Shown piece after piece: positions 1 to 7,606 of a DNA stretch of 64,000 bases. The DNA is taken from the NCBI RefSeq assembly GCF_002305855.1, contig NZ_CP022163.1, forward strand, positions 5,890,292 through 5,954,291. Direction: 5' to 3'. Position 1 is the first letter of the stretch, and each line of letters begins with the position of its first letter. The notes beneath the pieces were generated by a model, which did not search any database, was not told the origin of the DNA, and saw nothing but the letters and a program-made list of their open reading frames with translations. The DNA is from Melittangium boletus DSM 14713. Lineage in GTDB: Bacteria > Myxococcota > Myxococcia > Myxococcales > Myxococcaceae. Position numbers and translations under genes: made by a program.

Positions 1-51
1 ATCACCTTGGTGAGCAGCGAGCCGTGGGTGCGCCGGGTGTTGAGCCGCTGA
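1..51 (+). CDS. 3' end of an unidentified gene (partial)
   Basis: The first 51 bases read as an open frame of 16 codons ending in TGA at 49-51 (ITLVSSEPWVRRVLSR). It starts outside the window. Codon choice is typical of the rest of the window (G/C at third positions), and the stop is followed by a 27-base gap before the convergent SLATT gene. The fragment is too short to identify a family, so only the presence of a gene end is claimed. Confidence 0.45.
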   Translation: MTLVSSEPWVRRVLSR

Positions 52-78
52 GTCGGGCTCGGAGCCGTGGGGGAGGGC

Positions 79-966
79 TCAGACGAGCGTGACCGTCACG
101 GTGGACGTCTCGCCTGGCAGGATGGTCACGATCTCCTCCGAGGAGACACGTTTGCCGTCGCGCTGGGCGCTCACCCGGAGCACGTGCTGGCCGGGGGCCA
201 CATGGGGAAAGGCCTTGGTGGCGCCGTGGTGGGTCTCGATGGAGGCGTCGCCCAACTGGAGCTCGCACTGGTGTGATTCCAACTGGTCGAATCCGGCGAT
301 CTGCACCTTGAGCGAGCCCTGACGGGCCATCAGGGAGTGACCGAAATCGGCCATGGACGTGCGCTGGGCGACGGCGGACTTCTCGAAGTCCTGGAGGGCG
401 CCCGAGAAGCGGACCACCCACTCCAGGGTCTCTTCCTTGATGACCTGGTTGATGGAGAGGCGTGCGTTGTAGAGCAGGTTGAGATCCGCGGTGAGGCGGT
501 CGCTCTTGGTTCCGCCGCCGAGCCGGGCCTCGAGCGCGCGGCGCGTCCAGTTGAACTGGAGCAGTTCCCGTTGCGCCTGCAGGTTGAGCATGGCGGTGAC
601 GTAGCGCATCCAACTGGAGGAGTAGCCGAAGAGCCGGTCCATCCCGATGCAGCCCGCGCCGAGCGCGGCGAGGATGGAGGCGATGGGCACCCAGCGCTCG
701 GGCTTCCAGCTGTCGGGGAGCATGGACACGGCGATGGGGACGACGGAGGCGACGCCCGCGAGGGAGATGGCGAGGCCTCGCAGGAGGGAGGCGAGGCGCT
801 TGTTGTGGTTCTTGTGCCAGTCGTACCAGCGGATCGTCTCCTCCAGCTTGGCCATCACCTCGTCGTAGAGGATCTGCAGATCCTCATCCTGCTGAGGCTG
901 CCGGACCGCGGAGAGTTTGAGGGGCTGGAGGTTCTTGGGCGGCTTCTCGGCCGGGGGCTTCGCCAT
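79..966 (-). CDS. SLATT-type two-TM membrane protein with C-terminal beta-domain
   Basis: A 295-residue protein. Residues about 30-60 form an acidic/aromatic helix, followed by two hydrophobic segments (about 61-82 and 92-112) and then a long helical region with WMRYVTA and LLYNARLS-like stretches. This order resembles the SLATT fold, a two-TM domain proposed to form pores in nucleotide-activated immunity systems. From about residue 217 there is a separate roughly 80-residue beta-rich tail (GSLKVQIAGF ... STVTVTLV) that looks like a PEGA or similar carbohydrate/peptide-binding sandwich. No nucleotide cyclase or SLOG partner lies next to it; the neighbours are a thioesterase and nrdAB. It may therefore be a stand-alone envelope protein rather than a defence effector. 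The ATG at 966 is the clear start. The fold call is from pattern reading only. Confidence 0.6.
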   Translation of the reverse strand: MAKPPAEKPPKNLQPLKLSAVRQPQQDEDLQILYDEVMAKLEETIRWYDWHKNHNKRLASLLRGLAISLAGVASVVPIAVSMLPDSWKPERWVPIASILAALGAGCIGMDRLFGYSSSWMRYVTAMLNLQAQRELLQFNWTRRALEARLGGGTKSDRLTADLNLLYNARLSINQVIKEETLEWVVRFSGALQDFEKSAVAQRTSMADFGHSLMARQGSLKVQIAGFDQLESHQCELQLGDASIETHHGATKAFPHVAPGQHVLRVSAQRDGKRVSSEEIVTILPGETSTVTVTLV

Positions 967-986
967 GTCTCCCCGAGTCTACCTGT

Positions 987-1406
987 TCAGGCGCCAGGTG
1001 GCGTCGAGGCCAGGGGAGGCACCGCCGTGGGGCGGCCGTGGGCATCCAGGGCCACGAAGACGAACCGCCCCCGGGTGCCGAGCTGCCGGTCCCCCGTGAG
1101 CAGGTCCTCCGCGTAGAGGTCCACCTCCACCGTCATCGACGTGCGGCCCGTGGCGACGATGCGGGTGTACAGCTCCACGAGTTGGCCCTGACGCACCGGC
1201 ACGTGGAAGTCCACCTTCTCGCTGCTCGCCGTCACCACGTTGCGCCGGGCGTACCGCGAGGCGACCACGAAGGCCGCCTTGTCCATCAGCGCGAGTGCCT
1301 GGCCGCCGAACAGCGTCCCGTAGTGGTTCGTCTGCTCCGGGAACACCATTTCGACCAGCCGGGCCTCGGTGATGCTGCCCGGCTCCAGCTTCTCAGAAGG
1401 CGGCAT
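987..1406 (-). CDS. acyl-CoA thioesterase, hotdog fold
   Basis: A 139-residue single hotdog domain of the acyl-CoA hydrolase type. It carries the signature MVFPEQTNHYGTLFGGQAL, where the N-x-x-G-x-x-x-G-G loop and following helix bind CoA, and then the KVDFHVPV strand. It should hydrolyse acyl-CoA in the cytoplasm; chain-length preference cannot be read. The ATG at 1406 is chosen because the longer frame upstream is only the antisense-rich nrdB reading and lacks homology-like sequence. The start overlaps the end of nrdB by 14 bases, so the gene is probably translated from the nrd transcript. Confidence 0.8.
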   Translation of the reverse strand: MPPSEKLEPGSITEARLVEMVFPEQTNHYGTLFGGQALALMDKAAFVVASRYARRNVVTASSEKVDFHVPVRQGQLVELYTRIVATGRTSMTVEVDLYAEDLLTGDRQLGTRGRFVFVALDAHGRPTAVPPLASTPPGA

Positions 1407-2430
1407 CGAACGTGACCTCGCCCTCGACGCCCACCTGGTAGGCCGAGACGCGGCGCTCGAAGAAGTTCGCCAGCTCCTGCACGTCCTGCAGGTCCATGAA
1501 GCCAAACGGATTCTTGGCCCCGTAGCGCTTGGGCAGCTCCAGCATGACGAGCCGCTGATCCGCGACGAACTCCAGGTACTGCCGCATCTCCTTCACGGAC
1601 AGGCCCGCGACGCCTCCCTGGAGCAGGTCCTCGGCGAAGCGCAGCTCGCACTCCACCGCCTCCTCCATCATGGTGACGACCTCGCGCTCCATCCGCGCGT
1701 CGAAGAGGTCCGGCTCCTCGCGGCGCACCGTCTTCACCACGTCGAAGGCGAAGGCCATGTGCGCGCTCTCGTCGCGGAACACCCAGTTGGTCCCCGCAGC
1801 CAGGCCGTGGAGCAGCCCGCGCGAGCGCAGGAAGTACACGTAGGCGAAGGCCGCGAAGAAGAACAGGCCCTCGATGCAGGCGGCGAAGCAGATGAGGTTG
1901 AGCAGGAAGCGCCGACGGTGCTCGCGCGTGTCCAGCCGATCCAGCTCGTGCACCGAGTCCATCCACTTGAAGCAGAACGCCGCCTTCTGGCGGATGCTCG
2001 GGATGTTGTCGATCGCCGCGAAGGCCTTGGCGCGCTCGGCGGGGTCCGGCACGTACGTGTCGAGCAGTGTGAGGTAGAACTGCACGTGCAGCGCCTCCTC
2101 GTAGAGCTGGCGCGACAGGTACATGCGGGCTTCGGGCGAGTTCACGTGCTTGTACAGGTTGAGCACGAGGTTGTTCGACACGATGGAGTCGCCCGTGGCG
2201 AAGAAGGCGACGAGCCGTTGGATGAGGTGGCGGTCCGCGGGCGACATCTTCGAGCGCAAGTCACCCACGTCCGTGGAGAAGTCCACCTCCTCCACGGTCC
2301 ACGTGTTCTTGATGGCGTTGCGGTACATCTCGAAGAACGCGGGGTACTGCATGGGGCGCAACGTGAGGTTGAGCCCCGGGTCCAGCAGGCGCGGGCCCAC
2401 CTTGGGCGTGGCGTGGGACAGGGTATTCAC
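1393..2430 (-). CDS. nrdB: class I ribonucleotide reductase small subunit (beta)
   Basis: A 345-residue diiron subunit that holds the tyrosyl radical used by NrdA to make deoxyribonucleotides. Visible ligands and radical residues are D81, E112, H115 and Y119 (EEALHVQFY, the E-x2-H-x3-Y pattern of class Ia enzymes), followed by the second half-site with CIEGLFFF and FRDESAHMAF. The radical tyrosine is present, so this is not a Tyr-less class Ic protein. The GTG start at 2430 gives a four-base GTGA overlap with the nrdA stop, a sign of translational coupling. The in-frame extension upstream of this GTG is just nrdA in another frame. It is expressed in one operon with nrdA under the cobalamin riboswitch. 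Confidence 0.93.
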   Translation of the reverse strand: MNTLSHATPKVGPRLLDPGLNLTLRPMQYPAFFEMYRNAIKNTWTVEEVDFSTDVGDLRSKMSPADRHLIQRLVAFFATGDSIVSNNLVLNLYKHVNSPEARMYLSRQLYEEALHVQFYLTLLDTYVPDPAERAKAFAAIDNIPSIRQKAAFCFKWMDSVHELDRLDTREHRRRFLLNLICFAACIEGLFFFAAFAYVYFLRSRGLLHGLAAGTNWVFRDESAHMAFAFDVVKTVRREEPDLFDARMEREVVTMMEEAVECELRFAEDLLQGGVAGLSVKEMRQYLEFVADQRLVMLELPKRYGAKNPFGFMDLQDVQELANFFERRVSAYQVGVEGEVTFDAAF

Positions 2431-4826
2431 TGGCAGGCCTCGCAGCTCTCGGGGTTCTCCAGGGAGCAGGCCAGGGCCTGTTCCTCGGTGGGCGTCGGCT
2501 TCGCCTCGCGGGGCACCTCCACCGTGGCCTTGGCGATGCGCGTGGCCGGGCGCGAGCGCAGGTAGTAGGTGGTCTTCAGGCCCTTCTTCCAGGCGTACAT
2601 GTACATGGAGCTGAGCTGCCCGATGTTGGGCGCCTCCATGAACAGGTTGAGCGACTGGCTCTGATCGATGAAGGCGCCGCGATCGGCCGCCATGTCCACG
2701 AGCGAGCGCATGGGCAGCTCCCACGCGGTGCGGTAGACGGCCCTCAGCTCGGCGGGGATCTCCGTGATGCCCTGGATGGAGCCTTCCGCGAGCTTGATGC
2801 GGGTGCGCATCTCCTCGTTCCACAGCCCGAGCTTCTTGAGCTCCTCGACCAGGTAGCGGTTGACCTGGAGGAAGTCACCCGAGAGCGTCTCGCGCTTGAA
2901 GAGGTTGGACACCTGGGGCTCGATGCACTCGTAGCAGCCCGCGATGGACGCGATGGTCGCCGTGGGGGCGATCGCGATGAGCAGCGAGTTGCGCAGGCCG
3001 CCCGTCTTGATGCGCTCGCGCAGCGCGTTCCAGCGCGCGGTGTCCTCGGGGGTGATGCCCCAGGCGTCGAACTGCAGCTCCCCGCGCGCGGCGCGCGTCT
3101 CCGCGAAGGCCGGGTGGGCGCCATGCTCGGCCGCCAGCTCCGCCGAGGCGCTGAGGGCGTGGAAGTAGATCTCCTCGGACACCTTGCGCGAGAGCGCGCG
3201 GGCCTCGGCGGAGTCGAAGGGCAGGCGCATCTGGAAGAACACGTCCTGCAGGCCCATGATGCCCAGGCCCACGGGGCGCCAGCGCAGGTTGGAGCCCTGG
3301 GCGGTGGAGATGGGGTAGTAGTTCAGGTCGATGACCCGATCGAGCTGCCGCACCGCGGTGCGCGCCGTCTGGCCCAGCTTCTCCCAGTCGAACGTCACCT
3401 GGCCCGCGTCATCCGTGAGCGTGTGGCGCGCGAGGTTGATGGAGCCCAGGTTGCAGACGGCCGTCTCCTGGTGGCTCGTCACCTCGAGGATCTCCGTGCA
3501 CAGGTTGGACAGGTGCACGACGCGGCCGGGCAGCGCGGTCTGGTTGCAGGCCTTGTTCGACTTGTCCTTGAACGTCATCCACCCGTTGCCCGTCTGGGCG
3601 AGCGTCCGCATCATGCGCGCGTAGACCTCGCGCGCCTTGAGCGACCGGGTGGCGAGCCCCTGGGCCTCGGCCTGGAGGTAGGCGCGCTCGAAGTCCTCGC
3701 CGTACAGGTCCGTCAGGTGGGGGACGGCCTTGGGGTCGAACAGGGACCAGGGGGCGTCCGCCTCCACGCGCTTCATGAAGAGGTCCGGCACCCAGTTGGC
3801 CAGGTTCAGGTTGTGGGTGCGGCGGGCCTCGTCACCGGTGTTGTCACGCAGCTCGAGGAACTCCTCCAGGTCCGCGTGCCACGTCTCCAGGTACACGCAG
3901 CACGCGCCCTTGCGCTTGCCGCCCTGGTTCACCGCCGCCACGGACGCGTCCAGCGTCTTGAGCCACGGGACGATGCCGTTGCTGTGACCGTTGGTGCTGG
4001 TGATGAGCGAGCCGCGCGAGCGCACGCGGTGGTACGCCAGCCCGATGCCGCCCGAGAACTTCGAGAGCATGGCCACGTCGGTGTAGCTCTTGTAGATGGC
4101 GCCGAGGTCGTCCTCGGGCGAGTCGAGCAGGAAGCACGAGGAGAGCTGTTCGTGCTGGGTGCCCGAGTTGAAGAGGGTGGGGGAGCTGGGCACGTACTCG
4201 AGCAGCGAGAAGCGCCGGTAGAGCTCCAGGGCCTCGGCCACGGTCTCTCCGAGCGCCACCGCGATGCGCATGAAGAAGTGCTGGGGCGTCTCCAGCACCG
4301 CGCGCGTGGTGGGGTGCTTGAGCAGGTAGCGGTCGTAGACGGTGCGCAGGCCGAAGTACTCGAAGAGGCGGTTGCGCGTGGGGTCGATGGCGTCGTTGAG
4401 CTTGCGCGCGTTGGTGGCGACGAGCTGGGCGACGCGCTCGTTGACCAGGCCCAGGCGGTGCCCGGCGGCGATGGACTGCGAGAAGGAGTGCACTTCCTGT
4501 CCCGACAGCTCCTTGTCGATGTACGTGGCGAGCAGCCGCGCGGCCAGCTTCGCGTACTCGGGCTCCTCCAGCGTGAGCGAGGCGGCGGTCTGGATGGAGA
4601 GCTGATCCAGCTCCTGCGTGGACGCTCCATCATAGAGACCGGCGATCGTCTTGGTGGCCACGCGGATGGCGTCCACCTGCCGCAGGCCGTCACAGCAGCG
4701 GCTGATGGCGCGGACGATCTTGTTCAGGTCCGCGACCTCGAGCGTCCCATTGCGCTTGCGCACCCGCATGGTGGTGGGCGTGGGAGGCGGGGACGACGGG
4801 GGCTGGATGTGGCTCGTGTTCAACAT
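2427..4826 (-). CDS. nrdA: class I ribonucleotide reductase large subunit (alpha)
   Basis: A 799-residue catalytic subunit that reduces ribonucleoside diphosphates. An N-terminal ATP-cone (starting MRVRKRNGTLEV near residue 20) would give dATP feedback inhibition. The active-site cysteines are visible in SSCFLLDSPED, SNLCTEI and AVCNLGSINL, and the C-terminal redox pair sits in ESCEACQ at the very end. The ATG at 4826 follows a GAAGGAGGAA Shine-Dalgarno. A longer in-frame start exists at 4970 but would translate the leader and is not preferred. The gene is preceded by a cobalamin riboswitch and a promoter, so expression should fall when B12 is plentiful. nrdB follows with a four-base overlap. 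Confidence 0.95.
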   Translation of the reverse strand: MLNTSHIQPPSSPPPTPTTMRVRKRNGTLEVADLNKIVRAISRCCDGLRQVDAIRVATKTIAGLYDGASTQELDQLSIQTAASLTLEEPEYAKLAARLLATYIDKELSGQEVHSFSQSIAAGHRLGLVNERVAQLVATNARKLNDAIDPTRNRLFEYFGLRTVYDRYLLKHPTTRAVLETPQHFFMRIAVALGETVAEALELYRRFSLLEYVPSSPTLFNSGTQHEQLSSCFLLDSPEDDLGAIYKSYTDVAMLSKFSGGIGLAYHRVRSRGSLITSTNGHSNGIVPWLKTLDASVAAVNQGGKRKGACCVYLETWHADLEEFLELRDNTGDEARRTHNLNLANWVPDLFMKRVEADAPWSLFDPKAVPHLTDLYGEDFERAYLQAEAQGLATRSLKAREVYARMMRTLAQTGNGWMTFKDKSNKACNQTALPGRVVHLSNLCTEILEVTSHQETAVCNLGSINLARHTLTDDAGQVTFDWEKLGQTARTAVRQLDRVIDLNYYPISTAQGSNLRWRPVGLGIMGLQDVFFQMRLPFDSAEARALSRKVSEEIYFHALSASAELAAEHGAHPAFAETRAARGELQFDAWGITPEDTARWNALRERIKTGGLRNSLLIAIAPTATIASIAGCYECIEPQVSNLFKRETLSGDFLQVNRYLVEELKKLGLWNEEMRTRIKLAEGSIQGITEIPAELRAVYRTAWELPMRSLVDMAADRGAFIDQSQSLNLFMEAPNIGQLSSMYMYAWKKGLKTTYYLRSRPATRIAKATVEVPREAKPTPTEEQALACSLENPESCEACQ

Positions 4827-5039
4827 GGTGCTGCGTTCCTCCTTCGCGACCGCGTGAAACTCGAGGAGGAGCGGGGGGCGCCCGGGTGCATGCGTGAGCC
4901 CTTGGGAGGGCTCGCCCGGACGACCTCGCGCCCCCTCGGGCGGCTGGAGCACGACGCGAGAGCACGACAAGACCGGGACGCACGCGGAGCCCCGCGGCGT
5001 ATCGGACCGTTCGCCTCCCCCGAGGTGATCCAGGTCGAA

Positions 5040-5067
5040 CCGTCCTGGGTTGTCTCTCCCAGAACGG
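5040..5067 (-). promoter_or_regulatory. hairpin just after the cobalamin aptamer (possible expression platform)
   Basis: On the minus strand CCGTTCTGGG, an eight-base loop, and CCCAGGACGG form a ten-base-pair stem with one G-U pair. It begins directly after the last conserved aptamer bases. No U-run follows, so it does not look like a plain intrinsic terminator. The placement fits the regulatory hairpin whose loop makes the kissing contact with L5 in cobalamin riboswitches. It lies more than 200 bases upstream of the nrdA start, so the way it controls expression is unclear. Confidence 0.5.
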
Positions 5068-5262
5068 GCGCTGGCAGGTTTTCGGGCTCGCGAGCGGCCG
5101 GCGTGATGCTCCGGCGGACATCCTCCTACCGCCGCCCCCTTCCCAGCCTCTCGGCCAGTGGATGTGGGCGGATTCGTTCTCGCAGACCGCTGCGGGGCAG
5201 CTCCGGCGTCACACCGGATTCCCTTTCAAGCCTGGCCAAGGGGCGGCCGGGCACCAGCAACG
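5068..5262 (-). promoter_or_regulatory. cobalamin riboswitch upstream of nrdAB
   Basis: Read on the minus strand, the leader carries the conserved elements of the cobalamin riboswitch in the right order. GGTGCC is near 5250-5255 and AAAGGGAATCCGGTG follows around 5213-5228. The B12 box GAGCTGCCCCGCAGCGGT is at 5186-5203, GGGAAGG is near 5139-5146, and the closing ACCTGCC is at 5073-5079. This RNA binds adenosylcobalamin or a related form. In actinomycetes such a switch is known to repress a class I reductase when a B12-dependent class II enzyme can work instead, and the same logic is inferred here. The aptamer starts about where the promoter at 5269-5296 predicts transcription to begin. Confidence 0.88.
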
Positions 5263-5268
5263 GGGCAC

Positions 5269-5296
5269 ACATTAGGGGGGTGACCAGACATGTCAA
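5269..5296 (-). promoter_or_regulatory. sigma-70-type promoter for nrdAB
   Basis: The minus strand shows a perfect TTGACA -35 element (5291-5296), a 16-base spacer, and TAATGT as the -10 (5269-5274), which keeps the three most conserved -10 bases T, A and final T. The predicted transcription start about seven bases further on is near 5262, exactly where the riboswitch fold begins. No NrdR-type AT-rich box was seen beside it. Confidence 0.65.
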
Positions 5297-5404
5297 AGAA
5301 GCGGACTGGCCCCACCCGGAGCTGTTTCCTTCCGGACTCCGCGTCCGGGGACCTGGGCTCGCCGGACCGTTGGTGCGCCGGGGGACAGACGTTACAGTCC
5401 AGGG

Positions 5405-6169
5405 GTGTCCAGCACCTCGCGCCCACGTCCTCCTGGTTTCCGCGCCCATGAAGACGGGCAGGAGGAAGCACCGGCCTCCCTGGCGCCCTGGGAGGGCCCG
5501 GCCTCGGCGCAAGCGCCTCCTTTAATGGAGGCGGTGGAGGCGGATGTGTCCCGCCTCCTGATGGAGATCCGGGTCGCGTCGGGGGCGGAGCGCCAGGAAC
5601 TGACCCAGCGCTTGAACGGGCACCTGGAGGCGCTGGGGACCGGGACGGGCTCTCGCGAGAAGGCGGACGTGCTCCTGCGGTTGCTGGAGAGTGGCCGGTT
5701 GGAGGGATTGGGAGGGCCGCCGGGGCACACGTGCCGGGCGGTGGCCGTCGAGTCCCTCACCCGGATGGGCTACCCCTACGCCCTGGAAGTCCGCCCCGAG
5801 GACCTGGCGTACCTGCGCGACCAGACCGTCTCGAAACGGGACGGGGGCTCGTTGGCGCGGGGCGGGGCGGCGGGTGTGCTGGTCTTGGGCCTCGTCCTGC
5901 AATGGTCGGTCGTGCCCAGGTTCGTGAGCCATTCGTTCGACGCGGGCATCGACTCGATGCTGGCGCTCGCCATGGGGCTGACGACCTTGTCCCTGCTGGC
6001 CGGATTGTTGGCCCCCCAACGCTCGCTCACCCAGCGAGTGGGCCTGGGCCTGCTGCTCGCCCTGTCCCTTCTTCAGCTGTGGATGGGTTCCCGCTCGGGT
6101 TATCACGGACAGCTCAGCGGGGCGGCGGGGGTGTTGGCCTGGCTGCTGCTCATGCTGCCTCGACGCTGA
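5405..6169 (+). CDS. hypothetical membrane protein
   Basis: A 254-residue protein with no recognised family. The N-terminal half is soluble and helical (residues about 40-140, rich in Glu/Arg/Leu, with RQELTQRLNGHL). The C-terminal half holds about four hydrophobic segments, for example LVLGLVLQWSVV and MLALAMGLTTLSLLAGLLA, ending in LAWLLLMLPRR. The GTG at 5405 follows a weak CAGGG; an ATG at 5525 (residue 41) is a plausible alternative start because the residues between are proline-rich. It is divergent from nrdA and precedes recA with an independent promoter region between. Confidence 0.6.
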   Translation: MSSTSRPRPPGFRAHEDGQEEAPASLAPWEGPASAQAPPLMEAVEADVSRLLMEIRVASGAERQELTQRLNGHLEALGTGTGSREKADVLLRLLESGRLEGLGGPPGHTCRAVAVESLTRMGYPYALEVRPEDLAYLRDQTVSKRDGGSLARGGAAGVLVLGLVLQWSVVPRFVSHSFDAGIDSMLALAMGLTTLSLLAGLLAPQRSLTQRVGLGLLLALSLLQLWMGSRSGYHGQLSGAAGVLAWLLLMLPRR

Positions 6170-6218
6170 ACGTTGTGGGTCATGTCAGAGGGATGGACTA
6201 GGGTTGGTCCATCGCGTA

Positions 6219-6235
6219 CTAAACGCGAGTTCAGG
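6219..6235 (+). promoter_or_regulatory. LexA (SOS) box of recA
   Basis: CTAAACGCGAGTTCAGG matches 16 of 17 positions of the LexA-binding consensus reported for Myxococcus (CTRHAMRYBYGTTCAGS, recalled from the literature). It lies 43 bases upstream of the recA ATG, where a bound repressor would block transcription until DNA damage. Confidence 0.75.
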
Positions 6236-6277
6236 TGAGCCGGGGTGGCTCGCCGCATACGCAAGGAGCAAGAAGAA

Positions 6278-7372
6278 ATGGCCGTGAATCCAGAGAAGGA
6301 AAAGGCGATCGAACTGGCGATGTCCGCGGTGGAGCGGCAGTTCGGTAAGGGCTCCATCATGCGGCTCGGCAACGAGGAGCCGTTGGTGCGGGATGTTCAG
6401 GCCATTTCGACGGGAAGCATCTCGCTCGACATCGCCTTGGGCGTCGGAGGCGTGCCCAAGGGCCGTATCGTGGAAATCTACGGGCCGGAGTCCTCCGGTA
6501 AGACGACCCTGTGTCTGCACATCGTGGCCGAGGCGCAGAAGCGCGGCGGCGTGGCGGGCTACATCGACGCCGAGCACGCGATGGACATTGGCTACGCGCG
6601 CAAGCTGGGCGTGCGCACGGACGACCTGCTGCTGAGCCAGCCGGACACGGGCGAGCAGGCGCTGGAGATCGCCGAGATGCTGGTGCGCTCGGGCGCCATC
6701 GACGTGCTGGTGGTGGACTCGGTGGCGGCGCTGGTGCCCAAGGCGGAACTCGAGGGCGAGATGGGCGATGCGCACATGGGCGTGCAGGCGCGCCTCATGA
6801 GCCAGGCGCTGCGCAAGCTCACGGGTACCATCAGCAAGAGCCAGACGTGCGTCATCTTCATCAACCAGATCCGCATGAAGATTGGCGTGATGTTCGGCAA
6901 CCCGGAGACGACGACGGGCGGCAACGCGCTGAAGTTCTACGCGTCGCAGCGCCTGGACATCCGCCGCGTGGGCGCCATCAAGAATGGTGAGAACGTGGTG
7001 GGCAGCCGCACGCGCGTGAAGGTGGTGAAGAACAAGGTGGCGCCTCCCTTCAAGGAGGTCGAGTTCGACATCATGTACGGCTCGGGCATCTCGAAGGAGG
7101 GAGACCTCATCGACCTGGCGTCGGCGGACAACATCATCGAGAAGAGCGGCAGCTGGTTCTCCTTCAAGGGAGAGCGCATCGGCCAGGGCCGCGAGAACGC
7201 GAAGGACTACCTGCGCGACCACCCCGAGGTCATCAAGGAGGTGGAGCGGCAGGTGTACGAGAAGTACGGCATCGGCAAGCCGGCGGTGGCGGCGGTGCCC
7301 TCGCCCACGGACGGCGGTGAGACACCCGCCGAGGGTCCTTCCGAGAAGCGCCGCGTGAAGGCCGTGAAGTAG
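6278..7372 (+). CDS. recA: recombinase RecA
   Basis: A 364-residue RecA that forms filaments on single-stranded DNA, promotes strand exchange and triggers LexA self-cleavage. The Walker A motif GPESSGKTT is at residues 69-77. Walker B LVVDSVAAL and the DNA-binding loop region around MGVQARLMSQALRKL and NQIRMKIGVMFGNPE are all intact. The ATG at 6278 has an AAGGAG Shine-Dalgarno and matches the usual MAVN start; an in-frame GTG at 6245 is rejected. The C-terminal tail past residue 335 is long and basic (EKRRVKAVK) instead of acidic as in E. coli. Regulated by the LexA box upstream. Confidence 0.97.
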   Translation: MAVNPEKEKAIELAMSAVERQFGKGSIMRLGNEEPLVRDVQAISTGSISLDIALGVGGVPKGRIVEIYGPESSGKTTLCLHIVAEAQKRGGVAGYIDAEHAMDIGYARKLGVRTDDLLLSQPDTGEQALEIAEMLVRSGAIDVLVVDSVAALVPKAELEGEMGDAHMGVQARLMSQALRKLTGTISKSQTCVIFINQIRMKIGVMFGNPETTTGGNALKFYASQRLDIRRVGAIKNGENVVGSRTRVKVVKNKVAPPFKEVEFDIMYGSGISKEGDLIDLASADNIIEKSGSWFSFKGERIGQGRENAKDYLRDHPEVIKEVERQVYEKYGIGKPAVAAVPSPTDGGETPAEGPSEKRRVKAVK

Positions 7373-7401
7373 TCCACGGCGTCATCGCCTGACCAGTACC
7401 G

Positions 7402-7433
7402 AGGGGCTGTCTCCCAGGTGGGGAGGCAGCCCC
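7402..7433 (+). terminator. hairpin terminator after recA
   Basis: GGGGCTGTCTCCC and GGGGAGGCAGCCCC form a strong stem with a short loop 30 bases after the recA stop. Only a weak T-rich tail (CCCTTCGTCATG) follows, so termination may be imperfect or factor-assisted. Confidence 0.55.
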
Positions 7434-7606
7434 TTCGTCATGTGTGCCCGCCTGGCCGCATGGGGAGCGGGCCCGGGCAGGTGCTTGATGTTCCGCATGG
7501 CCACACGCGTTCCGCGTGGACAATTGTCACCCTCCGTCGCAAGGCCATTGCCCCTCGACGCGGGCCTGTGCTGCGCTGCGCCGAGGGACTGGAGACAAGG
7601 AGCTGG

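Noticed and set aside
5040..5067. The hairpin after the aptamer as a plain intrinsic terminator
   Set aside because: No U-run follows the stem.
3114..5525. An 803-codon plus-strand frame across nrdA and its leader
   Set aside because: Antisense to nrdA and the riboswitch, repetitive in Glu/Val/Arg/His, no recognisable domain.
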